NCBI GenBank assembly: GCA_003524435.1
Contig: DQHP01000031.1
Coordinates: 1-27,115 of the forward strand
DNA from: Microbacterium sp.
GTDB taxonomy: Bacteria; Actinomycetota; Actinomycetes; Actinomycetales; Microbacteriaceae
Length of the DNA stretch: 27,115 nt
Direction: 5' to 3'
Below, piece after piece: positions 1 through 7,959 of this stretch. Below the pieces are notes generated by a model. The model was not told the origin of the DNA. It saw nothing but the letters and a program-made list of their open reading frames with translations, and did not search any database. Each line of letters opens with the position of its first letter. Positions within the stretch are counted from its first letter, which is position 1. Position numbers and translations under genes: made by a program.

Positions 1-2
1 AG

Positions 3-269
3 GGCTGGGTGCGGGGAATTGGTGACGCTATCGTCGGCGGGTACGGCGAGGCGCTGCCGCTGCCCCACCGGGATCGGTGGGACGGGCGCCTGTCGCGGAG
101 GCTTCGCGCGAACCCTCTGCTTGCGACGGCACTGTCTGTCGGCGAGCTGGCACTCGGTGTCCTCAGCACGAAGCATCTGCGGGGCGGGTGGAAGACCTTC
201 GGTGTGCTGCTGATCGTGGATGCCGTCGGCGATCTGATTGTCGCCGCTGTGCGGCGGAAACGGCGCTGA
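3..269 (+). CDS. Hypothetical protein, 3' part (5' end probably outside window)
   Basis: The frame is open to the left edge of the window, so the true start may lie upstream; the first possible start inside is the GTG at 9, giving 86 residues. The visible part has a moderately hydrophobic second half (a run around ALSVGELALGVLS, then FGVLLIVDAVGDLIVAAV) and a very basic tail, RRKRR. This suggests a small protein with one or two membrane-associated helices. I do not recognise a family. It converges on hsdR, with only 5 nt between the two stop codons. Its relation to the restriction operon is unknown, and it may be the last gene of a flanking chromosomal unit. Confidence 0.5.
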   Translation, partial: GWVRGIGDAIVGGYGEALPLPHRDRWDGRLSRRLRANPLLATALSVGELALGVLSTKHLRGGWKTFGVLLIVDAVGDLIVAAVRRKRR

Positions 270-274
270 GGCAG

Positions 275-3200
275 TCAGCGACGTTCTGACGCGTACCGCG
301 GTGCCAGCGCCTCCATCTGATCCATCACAAGCCCGATCGCACCGGGCTGCTTGTCCGGCGGGTACTTGTACTTGACGAGCAGCCGTTTGATCGACGAGCG
401 CAGCTTGGCGCGCACGTCGTCGCGAACGGTCCAGTCCGTGCGCACATCTCGCCGCATCACGGCGACGAGCTCACGTGCGATCTTGGCCAGTGTGTCTTCG
501 CCCTGCACGTCGACCGCTGATTCGTTGGTCGCGACAGCGTCGTAGAACGCGAGCTCATCGTTCGACAGCGGGGGAGAGAAGTGCTCGCCTCGGGATGCTT
601 CGGCGGCCACCTCCTTCGCCAGCTCGACGAGCTCCGCGATGACTTCTGCTGACGTGAGCTGCTGGTTCGTGTAGCGCAACATGATCTGTGCGATCCGCTC
701 TGAGAACGCGCGCTGGCGTACGAGGTTTCCCCTCGATACCGCCAGGCTCTCGTCGATGAGTGCGGCCCGCAGAGCCTCTATCGCGAGCTGTGGGTTGCGG
801 GCGTGCTGCACCTCTTCGACGAAGTCGGGCGTGAGGCGGTCGAGTGAGAGTCGCGGCATCCCGGCCGCCTCGTAGATGTCGATGACGTCTCCAGTGGCGG
901 TCGAATTAGCGATGAGCACGCCGAGCAGGCGCTGCACGTCTTCGGGGATCGGCTCGTCACGAGCCTGGCGATCGCGTGCGTCGAACTTGGCCATCCACAC
1001 GCGCACTTCTTCGTAGAAGGCGATCTCGTCACGAAGTTCGGTGAGCGTGCTGCCCCCGGACGCCAACGCCCAGACGCGCGCGAGCTGGCTGCTGAGCTTG
1101 CGGAATCGGACGGCGGGCGTCGCTGCCGCCTCTTCATCGCTGCCGGTTTGATTGCGAACGGGATCCCGCAGGAAGTCCGTAGCCATGGTCACCGCGCGCA
1201 ATGCCGAGCGCGGACCGCCAGCGTTCAGCGCGCCGCGCCAGTCGCAGGCAGTCAGCAGTGGACGAATCTGCTCCAGGTAGGCGAGCGCGAGCTCCTGAGC
1301 CTCTTCGACGTCGCGTCCGATCGGCTTCGTCTCCCGGTCGGTGACCGTGTACTCCTGCAAAGCCTTGGTGAGGTTGTCGGCGAGCGGCGCGTAGGCGACC
1401 AGCAACCCGTCCTGCTTTCCGCGGAACGTGCGGTTCACCCGTGCGAGTGTCTGCATAAGCAGCGCGCCCTTGAGCGGGCGGTCGAGGTACAGCGTGTGCA
1501 GCGGCGGGGCGTCGAAGCCGGTGAGCATCATGTCTTTGACGATCACGAGTTCGAGTTCGTCTTCGGCATCCTTCAGCCGATCCTTGATGACAGCGTTCTG
1601 CGAATCGCGGCGCACGTGGTCGCTGATGGGAGGCTGATCGCTCGCGGTGCCGGAGTAGACGACCTTGATGCGGCCAGCATCCAGAGCGTCAGAATGCCAG
1701 TCGGGGCGGCGTTCGATGATCGCGGCGTACAGCTTCGCGCAGATCTCACGCGTACCGCCGACAATGAGCGCCTTGCCGGGGCCCTCGACGAACGGCACCA
1801 TTGCGGCGCGACGCTTCTCCCAGTGCTCGAGCAGGTCATCGGCGAGAGCATCGATGCGTTCTGGGGAACCGTAGACGGCGTTGACCACGGCGACGGATGC
1901 TTCGAGTCGAGCGCGCTCGGTCTCATCGAGGCCGACCGTGTACTCGTCGGCGGCAGCATCGATCTCTTCCGGCGAGACATCGTCGGCGAACGACACCTTG
2001 ATCAGACGCGGCTCGAAGTAGACCGGCACGGTGGCGCCGTCATCCACTGCGCGGCTGAGGTCGTAGATGTCGATGTATTCGCCGAAAACGTCTTGTGTGT
2101 TCCGTTCGGCGAAGGAGATCGGCGTGCCGGTGAAAGCGATCAGCGTCGCGTGGGGGAGCGCGCGGCGCAGGTGGTGGGCGTAGCCGTCGAGGTCGTCGTA
2201 ATGGCTGCGGTGCGCCTCATCGACGACGACGATGATGTTGCGGCGTTCGCTGAGCAGGGGATGCTTGAGGCCGGCGTCTTTCTCGTCCTTGCTGAGACCG
2301 AACTTCTGCAGGGTCGTGAAATAGATTCCGCCGGTGTTGCGGGCGTGCAATTCCTCGCGCAGTTGGCTGCGCCTGGTGACTTGCACGGGGTTTTCGGGCA
2401 GGAGCAGGCTCTGGTTGAAGGTTTGAAACAGTTGCCCGTCGAGTTCGTTGCGGTCGGTGATGACGACGATCGTCGGGTTCTTCAGCTTCGGGTGGCGAGC
2501 GGCGAGGTTCGCGTAGAGTTCCATCTCCATTGACTTGCCAGAACCTTGGGTGTGCCAGACAACGCCAGCTTTGCCATTGGTCTCCACAGCCTGCACGGTC
2601 TTGCCGACGGCCTTTGTAACGGCGAAGTACTGATGCGGCTTGGCGATGCGCTTCACGAGCCCGTCGGAGCCCTCATCGAATGCGGTGAAGTTGCGCACGA
2701 ACTGCAGGAAGCGTTCCTGGTTGTAGAGACCGAGGAGTGCGTCATCGAGCGGCTGGATGTCTTCGCCCTCCTCCATGCGCGGCTGCTGCAACGGGAGGCC
2801 GTCGTCGTCGACGTTCCAGGGTGAGAAGTGGTTGAGGGGAGTGAACGGGGTGCCGTACTTGGCCTCCAGCCCGTCGCTGGCGAGTGTGAAGACGCAGAAG
2901 CGGAACGCCATCGGGAACTCGCGCAGGTAGGTCTGCAGCTGTGCATGAGCGGATGCCGCGCCGACACCGGCCTTCTTGAGTTCAAGGATGCTGATGGGCA
3001 TCCCGTTCACGTAGAGAACGATGTCGAAGCGGCGATGCACTTCGCCGTGCCCGGGCGTTGTCTGGCGGATCGTGACCTGGTTCACGGCGAGCCAGTCGTT
3101 CTGTGCGGGGTCAGTGCTCAGCAGCCGCAGCGACGGGTTCTGCTCGATGCCGTCGTGGTCGATGTAGCTGAGGGGATATCCCGAGGTGAGATAGCGGTGG

Positions 3201-3463
3201 ATGCGATAGTTCTCGGTGATCGCATCCTGCGAGGTGGGTGCGGCGACCTCAACGACCGCCTGTTGCAGGTACTGCGCGGGCACACCGGGGTTGAGTCGGC
3301 GGAGTGCTTCGAGCAGACGTGGGCGGATCAGCAGTTCGTCCCAGCTGTCGCGCTCGCCGCTTCCCGGAGCGATTTGATCGCCGCGTCGCGGCTGCCAGCC
3401 CAGCGGTTCGCTCAGCGTGTTCTGGGCGTTCTGCTCCCAGACGGCTTCGGAGATAGTTGTCAT
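275..3463 (-). CDS. hsdR: Type I restriction enzyme, R subunit (HsdR)
   Basis: This is the translocase-nuclease subunit of a type I restriction-modification complex, which cuts unmethylated DNA after ATP-driven translocation. The 1062-aa length is normal for the family. In order it shows a PD-(D/E)XK nuclease (D147 in FDIVL, then E161-L-K163), a Q-tip-like KPHQYFAV near 276-283, Walker A GSGKS at 307-311, the DEAH box at 415-418, TGTP at 445-448, and a late helicase motif with TGFDAPPL and QTLARVNRTF. A helical C-terminus for binding the methylase core follows. The start overlaps the fic stop by 4 nt (ATGA), so the two are translationally coupled. HsdR is the last gene of the run, far from hsdM and hsdS, so it may be expressed from the fic promoter region. 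No truncation is seen. Confidence 0.97.
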   Translation of the reverse strand: MTTISEAVWEQNAQNTLSEPLGWQPRRGDQIAPGSGERDSWDELLIRPRLLEALRRLNPGVPAQYLQQAVVEVAAPTSQDAITENYRIHRYLTSGYPLSYIDHDGIEQNPSLRLLSTDPAQNDWLAVNQVTIRQTTPGHGEVHRRFDIVLYVNGMPISILELKKAGVGAASAHAQLQTYLREFPMAFRFCVFTLASDGLEAKYGTPFTPLNHFSPWNVDDDGLPLQQPRMEEGEDIQPLDDALLGLYNQERFLQFVRNFTAFDEGSDGLVKRIAKPHQYFAVTKAVGKTVQAVETNGKAGVVWHTQGSGKSMEMELYANLAARHPKLKNPTIVVITDRNELDGQLFQTFNQSLLLPENPVQVTRRSQLREELHARNTGGIYFTTLQKFGLSKDEKDAGLKHPLLSERRNIIVVVDEAHRSHYDDLDGYAHHLRRALPHATLIAFTGTPISFAERNTQDVFGEYIDIYDLSRAVDDGATVPVYFEPRLIKVSFADDVSPEEIDAAADEYTVGLDETERARLEASVAVVNAVYGSPERIDALADDLLEHWEKRRAAMVPFVEGPGKALIVGGTREICAKLYAAIIERRPDWHSDALDAGRIKVVYSGTASDQPPISDHVRRDSQNAVIKDRLKDAEDELELVIVKDMMLTGFDAPPLHTLYLDRPLKGALLMQTLARVNRTFRGKQDGLLVAYAPLADNLTKALQEYTVTDRETKPIGRDVEEAQELALAYLEQIRPLLTACDWRGALNAGGPRSALRAVTMATDFLRDPVRNQTGSDEEAAATPAVRFRKLSSQLARVWALASGGSTLTELRDEIAFYEEVRVWMAKFDARDRQARDEPIPEDVQRLLGVLIANSTATGDVIDIYEAAGMPRLSLDRLTPDFVEEVQHARNPQLAIEALRAALIDESLAVSRGNLVRQRAFSERIAQIMLRYTNQQLTSAEVIAELVELAKEVAAEASRGEHFSPPLSNDELAFYDAVATNESAVDVQGEDTLAKIARELVAVMRRDVRTDWTVRDDVRAKLRSSIKRLLVKYKYPPDKQPGAIGLVMDQMEALAPRYASERR

Positions 3464-4653
3464 GAGTGCGCCCCTTCTGATGCGTCGTCGGGGATGGCGG
3501 GTTCGTCAGTGACGGCCTCCCAGATCTCGGTGGCGATCCAACGTTCCCGCCCACCGCGCCCCCAACGGCCGGCGGATCGCAACCAGCCTCGGGCCTCTGC
3601 CTTGTGGATGGCGGCGGATGCTGTCGGCTGGCTGATTGCGGCAAATCGTTGAACAGACGAGACCGTGACTACGGGGTTGCGGAAGATGAGATCGATGACG
3701 GACACCAGTGCGCTTCGATCGGTGATCGTGTCTCGACGGTATCTTTCGCGAATCCCGACCAGTGCGCGTATGCGTGCGGCGGTCTCGTTGGCCTGCTGCT
3801 CGATTCCGGCACAGAAGAACTGTATCCACTCGTCGATCTCGGCCCGCTCGCGAACCGCCTGGAGCCGATCGTAGTATTCGCTGCGACGCGCTTCAAAGTA
3901 TCGGGACATCGGCAGGATTGGCGTATCAAGAACGCGATCGGACATCAGCTGCAAGCCGATGATCACGCGCCCGATTCTGCCGTTGCCATCGAGGAAGGGG
4001 TGAATGGTCTCGAACTGGTAATGCGCTAGGGCGGCGCGGACAACAGCGGGCATTGGTGGCGGTTCGTTGACGAAACGCTCCCAATCGGCGATGAGGTCAC
4101 CGAGTCTGTTCTGGTGCGGGGGGATGAACTTCGCTGTCGTCGGCCGCGCGTCAGGCGATCCGATCCAGACGGGCGAGTGTCGGATCTCGCCCGGTGATTT
4201 CTCTTCGCCGCGTACGCCTGTCAGCAGAGATTCGTGTAATGCGCAGAACAATCGTTGAGTGAGCGGCCACTTCTCCAGTAGTTGTTGGCCCAGATCGACT
4301 GAGGTCAGATAGTTGGACACTTCTCTGAGGTTCTCGTCCTCGATCGGGTCATCGGCGCTGCGGGCGCTGAGGACATCGCTGAGGGATGCTTGTGTCCCTT
4401 CGATTCGAGAGCTGGAGAGCGCCTCGGCTGCCATCGAAGGTCCGAGCAGTAGCGTGGGATCCCCGAGTAACATCGCCAGGCCAGAAAGTCGTCCCAGCGC
4501 TAAGTCGGCGCGAGATACGGCGGATACCGTTGCCGGTAGCAACTCCAGGGCGCGTGGCAGCGAGGCCGGTAGAAAATACGGGTGAGGCCACGGCCCGGTC
4601 GGATCAGTCATGACGCGACCGAACGTCGGGTCGGCATAATCTTCGATTCGCAT
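3460..4653 (-). CDS. Fic family protein with N-terminal inhibitory motif and C-terminal winged helix
   Basis: Fic enzymes usually transfer AMP or another nucleotide-derived group to a target protein. This 397-aa protein has a complete catalytic loop, HPFLDGNGRIGR at 218-229 (His218), so it should be active. An inhibitory-helix motif, SSRIEG at 81-86 (Glu85), marks it as a class II, N-terminally self-inhibited Fic. Residues 315-375 form a winged-helix-like domain (NPVVTVSSVQRFAAISQPTA and on), suggesting DNA binding. The ATG at 4653 has AGGGGG 3 nt upstream (4657-4662). Two phased dyads sit directly upstream, so autoregulation is plausible. The gene is coupled to hsdR. Whether it modifies a Hsd subunit or only regulates the operon is not known; Fic genes are often seen beside restriction systems. 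Confidence 0.93.
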   Translation of the reverse strand: MRIEDYADPTFGRVMTDPTGPWPHPYFLPASLPRALELLPATVSAVSRADLALGRLSGLAMLLGDPTLLLGPSMAAEALSSSRIEGTQASLSDVLSARSADDPIEDENLREVSNYLTSVDLGQQLLEKWPLTQRLFCALHESLLTGVRGEEKSPGEIRHSPVWIGSPDARPTTAKFIPPHQNRLGDLIADWERFVNEPPPMPAVVRAALAHYQFETIHPFLDGNGRIGRVIIGLQLMSDRVLDTPILPMSRYFEARRSEYYDRLQAVRERAEIDEWIQFFCAGIEQQANETAARIRALVGIRERYRRDTITDRSALVSVIDLIFRNPVVTVSSVQRFAAISQPTASAAIHKAEARGWLRSAGRWGRGGRERWIATEIWEAVTDEPAIPDDASEGAHS

Positions 4654-4659
4654 GGTCCC

Positions 4660-4686
4660 CCTATATCTTGACGTCTAACTTATAGG
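4660..4686. promoter_or_regulatory. Operator-like dyad 1 upstream of fic
   Basis: The left arm CCTATATCTT (4660-4669) and the right arm AACTTATAGG (4677-4686) are separated by 7 nt. The left arm matches the ideal complement at 8 of 10 positions. The dyad overlaps the fic Shine-Dalgarno AGGGGG (4657-4662), so a bound protein could block transcription or translation start. It has the same arm and spacer layout as the second dyad, whose centre is 42 bp away. No clear -35/-10 pair could be fixed. Confidence 0.7.
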
Positions 4687-4701
4687 AAAAACAGCCATCT
4701 G

Positions 4702-4728
4702 CCTATAAGTTTGCTTCGAACTTATAGG
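4702..4728. promoter_or_regulatory. Operator-like dyad 2 upstream of fic
   Basis: This is a perfect 10-bp inverted repeat, CCTATAAGTT (4702-4711), 7-nt spacer, AACTTATAGG (4719-4728). Its right arm contains the stop codon of the upstream exonuclease gene (4722-4724). Its centre (4715) is 42 bp from the centre of the first dyad (4673), about four helical turns, so both sites face the same side of the DNA. This is typical of cooperative binding by a dimeric repressor. Confidence 0.75.
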
Positions 4729-5987
4729 CCTCTGTTAGCGCCAAGCAGCCGCCCGAGCCCGTCCTCATTGACGATCGGGATGCCGTAGTCGCGAGCCTTC
4801 TTCGCCTTCCCAGACAGTGTGTCGGGGTCGGCCGCGACGAGCAGGCGCACCTTCTTCGTTATGCCGGTGTGCGTTGCATACCCGAGAGCACGAAGTTCGT
4901 CCTCCCAGTCCGAGCGCGGGCGCGACATCTCCCCAGTCAGGACGATGAGGTCGCCTTGTGCGAGCGTGAATGCCCCGATGGCTCCGGCGATCGCGGTGCT
5001 CGTCGAAGCTTGGCTCGCGGCCGTCAAACGTGTCGGAGTGCCTGCTGCATGCAACAGCGATTCTCGCGCTTCACCGACGATTCCGAGGAGCTCGGCGACG
5101 GCATTTAGATCACTCTGCTCGTCGGCAGCGAGCATGCCATCGGACCATGCGACCTGCGCGAGCGCGCTGTAGTACTGGGCGTGCAGGTCTTGCACTTCGA
5201 AGCGACTGAATCCGAGCTCTTCAGCGGCGGAGGCGAGCTGCTGCGCCTCGCTGACTGAGATGACGCGGTCGAGTAGGCAACGGTCGAGGAGCGCGAGGTA
5301 TTCTGCCTCCGCGCCGGTGGCGCGAGGATGCTTCGCGTCTGCGGAGATGCGCTGCAGGAAGTGGATCTCCTCTTCGACATCGCCACGTGCCTGCCAGACG
5401 ACGCCGGTGGTGCGGCCTTGCGGATACGGGAACTCGCGTGCGGCCGCGATATGACCGAACCAGTAGTCGTGCCAGGCAGGAGCATCGGCGGTGGTTCGCA
5501 GGTATGCGGCGAGCAGTTGGGCGGTAGCGAGCGAATCGGCACCGGCTGAATGCGCCTGGGTGTTCTCTATGCCGAAGCCTTCGCATGCGTGGGCGAGCGC
5601 AGATGATCCACCGAGCCCGAATTGTGCACCCAAGCGCATCGTGCACAGATGCGGGATTTCACCCCAGATGGCATAGCCGGAGCGCTCGAACTCGGCGTTG
5701 AGGAATCGCAGGTCGAACGACGCGTTGTGCGCGACGAACACGCGCCCTCGCAACAGGTCGGCGAAGTCCGCCGCGATGTCGCTGAACACCGGAGCCTGAA
5801 GAACCTGTGCTGCCTTGATGCCATGAAGGTGCTGGGGACCGAGATCGCGCTCCGGGTTGATCAGCGTCTCCCAATGCCCCGACACCGTGCCATCGGGCTC
5901 GACGTGGGTGATGCCGACCTCGACCACGCGGTGGTGATACGACGGCAGGATGCCGGTGGTCTCGAAGTCGACGATGGCGAAGCTCAT
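4722..5987 (-). CDS. DEDDh 3'-5' exonuclease with TerB-like and BRCT regions
   Basis: The N-terminal 165 residues are a DnaQ/epsilon-type exonuclease. Exo I is DFETTG (D7, E9), Exo II is HNASFD (D92) and Exo III is HSAGAD (H146, D151), so all five metal-binding or catalytic residues are present. Residues about 230-310 are helical with a TerB-like look (AQVAWSDGMLAADEQ). Residues about 345-418 look like a BRCT domain (LIVLTGEM, then KKVRLLVAADPDTLSGKAKKA). This combination is known in actinobacterial DNA polymerase III epsilon-like proteins. The start overlaps the previous gene by 4 nt (ATGA), placing it in the restriction operon. Likely substrate is single-stranded or nicked DNA; a role degrading restriction products is inference. 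The TerB-like call is weaker than the other two. Confidence 0.9.
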   Translation of the reverse strand: MSFAIVDFETTGILPSYHHRVVEVGITHVEPDGTVSGHWETLINPERDLGPQHLHGIKAAQVLQAPVFSDIAADFADLLRGRVFVAHNASFDLRFLNAEFERSGYAIWGEIPHLCTMRLGAQFGLGGSSALAHACEGFGIENTQAHSAGADSLATAQLLAAYLRTTADAPAWHDYWFGHIAAAREFPYPQGRTTGVVWQARGDVEEEIHFLQRISADAKHPRATGAEAEYLALLDRCLLDRVISVSEAQQLASAAEELGFSRFEVQDLHAQYYSALAQVAWSDGMLAADEQSDLNAVAELLGIVGEARESLLHAAGTPTRLTAASQASTSTAIAGAIGAFTLAQGDLIVLTGEMSRPRSDWEDELRALGYATHTGITKKVRLLVAADPDTLSGKAKKARDYGIPIVNEDGLGRLLGANRGL

Positions 5988-7285
5988 GGTTCCAACCCTT
6001 TGGGTTGCTCGTCGTCGTCATCCGCGTCTGATCCGGCATCCTTGCGGAGCAGGCGGCCGCCGAGTCCCGTCAGGAGCTTGCCGGTGCCCGTTCGGAGATT
6101 TCCGATGGTTTCGCCTGCGAACCGGCCGACGGCTTCTACTACCTCGGTACCGGTTTCGACCACATCTTCGCCTACTTCTCCGGCGGCTTCGCGCCAGCGC
6201 TTCGCTTCGACGGACGATCTGACGTCCTCAAGGCCGAGGTGGTGTTGGAACTCGATGACGTCGGTTGCGACGTGATTACTGGCGTTCACGACATCGCGCG
6301 ACGCGTTCGGACTGAGAAAGACTTTCGTATTCGCACGTGCCGCGGCCGCATCCATGCGAGCGATGAGCCCGGCGGTGCTTCGTGCGATGAGCGCTTTCCG
6401 GTTCTGCCGAGCCATGCGCAGGGCTTGGCGGTGCCGCTCCACCTCGCCAGGGTCATCGGGCGATTCGTCGAGCACGCGATCGAGCTCCAACACAGCGGTG
6501 GCGTCTTGCAACTGGAAGCAGCGTGCGAGTACGGCGAGCCATTCCCGAACGACGTCCTCGGCGTCTTTTGCATGGTCGGCGAGGTCGCCCATCTTCGTGG
6601 TGCGCTCAAGCTTCTCCGCTAGCGCATCGAGTTGGCGCAGTGCATACGCCTGGGTGCGTGCGACCGTTGTGGATGTCGCTTGCACTTTCGACCATGTCGT
6701 TTGGGAGACGAACCCGACTTGTTCACGGATCGTCATAGCTTCGTCGATGACAAATTCCACGCCGATCATGTCGGCCAACGCAGCATCCTTCTGAGCGCGC
6801 AGCACATCGTCGACCTTTGCGTCGATCGTGGCGAGGTAGTCGATGATCTCGTCCATCGTCTGCTGCATGGCGATCTGTGCCATGATCCCCGCAGCACCAG
6901 CGAGGATCGCCGGGTTCGTGAGCATCGCGCCCGGAGTGCGGACGAACTCGAGGATGCCTTTGATCTTTCCGTTCTTCGTGACGACGGCACGGGCGACTTC
7001 CGACGACGAGCCCTTCATCGGAGGGAGATCCTTCAGCGCTTTCGCCGACTTCTCGGTGAGTTTGATCCACTTGCCCGAATGCTCAGCGATCTGAGAGCCT
7101 GACTGCACGACACCCGAAGCCCTGCCCATCTTCGTGCCGAGTCTCTGCAGGCCAAGGTCCCGCGACTCGAGCTTGCGCGATGTGAGGAACTGTTCGACGG
7201 CCAGCGGTGATCCGATCACGGCGACGCCATCACCGTCGCTGATCAGCTCGATTTCGATATCGAGCAGCTCAAGTTCGTCATTCAT
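5984..7285 (-). CDS. Unrecognised 433-aa helical protein with one hydrophobic segment
   Basis: I do not recognise a family. The protein is mostly alpha-helical, with an acidic N-terminus (MNDELELLDIEIEL), a hydrophobic alanine/isoleucine-rich stretch at about 119-141 (MLTNPAILAGAAGIMAQIAM), and long amphipathic helices rich in Ala, Glu, Lys and Arg. A Gly/Val-rich basic segment near 375-415 precedes an acidic tail (DADDDDEQP). The hydrophobic segment flanked by amphipathic helices could enter a membrane, but no signal peptide is present. I place the start at ATG 7285, which has AAGGAG 6 nt upstream. The upstream tandem ATG ATG at 7321/7318 overlaps the previous stop but has only a poor ribosome site. 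It overlaps the exonuclease gene by 4 nt, so it is part of the defence operon. A membrane-acting effector role is speculation. Confidence 0.75.
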   Translation of the reverse strand: MNDELELLDIEIELISDGDGVAVIGSPLAVEQFLTSRKLESRDLGLQRLGTKMGRASGVVQSGSQIAEHSGKWIKLTEKSAKALKDLPPMKGSSSEVARAVVTKNGKIKGILEFVRTPGAMLTNPAILAGAAGIMAQIAMQQTMDEIIDYLATIDAKVDDVLRAQKDAALADMIGVEFVIDEAMTIREQVGFVSQTTWSKVQATSTTVARTQAYALRQLDALAEKLERTTKMGDLADHAKDAEDVVREWLAVLARCFQLQDATAVLELDRVLDESPDDPGEVERHRQALRMARQNRKALIARSTAGLIARMDAAAARANTKVFLSPNASRDVVNASNHVATDVIEFQHHLGLEDVRSSVEAKRWREAAGEVGEDVVETGTEVVEAVGRFAGETIGNLRTGTGKLLTGLGGRLLRKDAGSDADDDDEQPKGLEP

Positions 7286-7291
7286 CTGTGA

Positions 7292-7297
7292 CTCCTT
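7292..7297 (-). promoter_or_regulatory. Ribosome binding site that decides the start of the 433-aa gene
   Basis: The minus strand reads AAGGAG here, 6 nt before ATG 7285. The longer frame starting at 7321 has only a distant GGAGA-like match, so the shorter product is preferred. Confidence 0.65.
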
Positions 7298-7317
7298 GCC
7301 GTCGGGCGGTTGCAACA

Positions 7318-7959
7318 TCATGAGGCGTCGCTCTCAGAGATTTCTCCGGCGAAGACGAACTCGAGCTCGATGTCAGGGTCGATGGCCTCGACGATGCCTG
7401 TGTAGAAGGCCTCTGTCTGCTCCCGTAGGGTCTCGGCGTTGTCATCGATGTACTGTTGCTTTTCGGCCCCGCCCAGAATCTGAGTGAACATTTCGGTGAT
7501 GTCAACCTCCGGAGTGAACCAGCTCAGGCCACCTGCGTTCTCGGAAGCGACTTTGAGCTCAGGATCGTCGTACCCGATGAAGGCGAACTCGGGGACGTTG
7601 ACCGTGTACTTGTTTTCAGATGTGTTCGTGATGACAACGTCTGCACCGTCAATGCCGAGTTTGGCGTGGAACGCATACTGAATCAGAGTGGCTCGTTCGC
7701 TCCAAGGAACCTCGACTCCAAAGACCTTACTTTTATCCGTTTGCTCTTCGAGCCCTTGGACGCCAAGGCTCAACAGCACCACCTGCTCTTCGCGGGTCAT
7801 CGAGTAGATCACCTGCGTGCTTTCGGTGTGGCTGTCCACACTGAAGATTGAGAACGTGGCCGCCCATGCGACGAGGTATCCAGTGCCGACTATGCCCGCG
7901 ATGAACAGAAGGATGACTGGCCAAAGCCTCACGCGAGCCTTGAAGAATGCGCGCATCAC
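7318..7959 (-). CDS. Membrane-anchored DUF4230-like protein
   Basis: The 213-aa product has one N-terminal membrane helix at about 13-35 (VILLFIAGIVGTGYLVAWAA). A basic stretch (RAFFKARVRLW) precedes it, so the bulk should face outward. The soluble part has a beta-rich region with ADVVITNTSENKYTVNVPEF and then helices, which resembles DUF4230 proteins of unknown function; I am only moderately sure of that family. Translation can start at GTG 7959 (GTGA overlap with the hsdS stop) or at the adjacent ATG 7956 (1-nt overlap). Thirty-two nt separate its stop from the next gene's preferred start. A membrane protein between hsdS and the later genes is unusual for a type I locus and hints at a membrane-linked accessory function. 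Confidence 0.75.
   Translation of the reverse strand: MMRAFFKARVRLWPVILLFIAGIVGTGYLVAWAATFSIFSVDSHTESTQVIYSMTREEQVVLLSLGVQGLEEQTDKSKVFGVEVPWSERATLIQYAFHAKLGIDGADVVITNTSENKYTVNVPEFAFIGYDDPELKVASENAGGLSWFTPEVDITEMFTQILGGAEKQQYIDDNAETLREQTEAFYTGIVEAIDPDIELEFVFAGEISESDAS

Noticed and set aside
264..280. CGCTGA / TCAGCG inverted repeat formed by the two convergent stop codons
   Set aside because: The 6-bp stem is too short for a terminator and is likely chance from overlapping stops.
1148..2533. A 461-codon open frame on the plus strand inside hsdR
   Set aside because: It lies fully antisense to a well-supported HsdR, has no family features, and is a usual by-product of high GC.
2828..3652. A 274-codon plus-strand frame across hsdR and fic
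   Set aside because: It spans two convincing genes on the opposite strand and looks like codon shadow.
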